A DNA stretch of 5,510 bases from Pseudomonadota bacterium (GTDB taxonomy: Bacteria; Pseudomonadota; Alphaproteobacteria; Acetobacterales; Acetobacteraceae). The position numbers and the translations under genes are program-made. Under the pieces are notes generated by a model. It had not been told where the DNA came from, made no database searches, and saw only the letters and a program-made list of their open reading frames with translations. The stretch spans positions 1-5,510 of the forward strand of contig JAJYAF010000178.1 of assembly GCA_021779655.1 (NCBI GenBank), read 5' to 3'. Of the stretch, positions 5,485-5,510 are shown piece after piece (within the stretch, counting starts at the first letter, position 1; each line of letters opens with the position of its first letter).

Positions 5485-5510
5485 CCAAACACCCTTCCTT
5501 CCGGCGGAAT

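Overview
The window is a GC-rich (by eye a little over 60% GC) piece of an alphaproteobacterial chromosome, most likely Rhodospirillales-like. This rests on four gene variants: an SspB of the alphaproteobacterial type, a Fur protein without the CxxC structural-zinc cysteines, a TusA-like protein whose motif reads CPFTF, and a one-polypeptide class I fumarase. The lineage is inferred from protein character only.

Layout. (1) On the minus strand, 1-552 holds the N-terminal 184 residues of the replicative helicase DnaB, which runs off the left edge. A 174-bp leader (553-726) separates it from a small TusA-family gene on the same strand (727-984). (2) A 56-bp divergent gap (985-1040) leads to a plus-strand pair: a Fur/Mur-type regulator (1041-1502) and a GNAT-fold OlsB-like ornithine N-acyltransferase (1499-2335). 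The pair overlaps by ATGA and is probably translationally coupled. (3) A complete 847-bp IS5-family (IS427-like) insertion sequence lies at 2335-3181. It has 12-bp perfect terminal inverted repeats, a TA target duplication, and a transposase split into two frames joined by a -1 frameshift signal. It entered the olsB stop codon itself and rebuilt a stop: TAA became TAG. (4) After a 120-bp gap with two short inverted repeats come the ClpXP adaptor gene sspB (3302-3811) and, 26 bp later, class I fumarase (3838-5484), probably one operon.

Functional picture. The genes are mostly housekeeping: replication, sulfur transfer, metal-responsive regulation, membrane aminolipid synthesis, tagged-protein degradation and the TCA cycle. 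Fur (metal sensing) and fumarase (a [4Fe-4S] enzyme) both bear on iron, but no Fur operator was recognised. The most informative points are the insertion through the olsB stop codon, the apparent loss of one of the two Fur regulatory metal sites, and the tight fur-olsB coupling. I saw no CRISPR array, tRNA, rRNA, prophage or clearly new multigene system.
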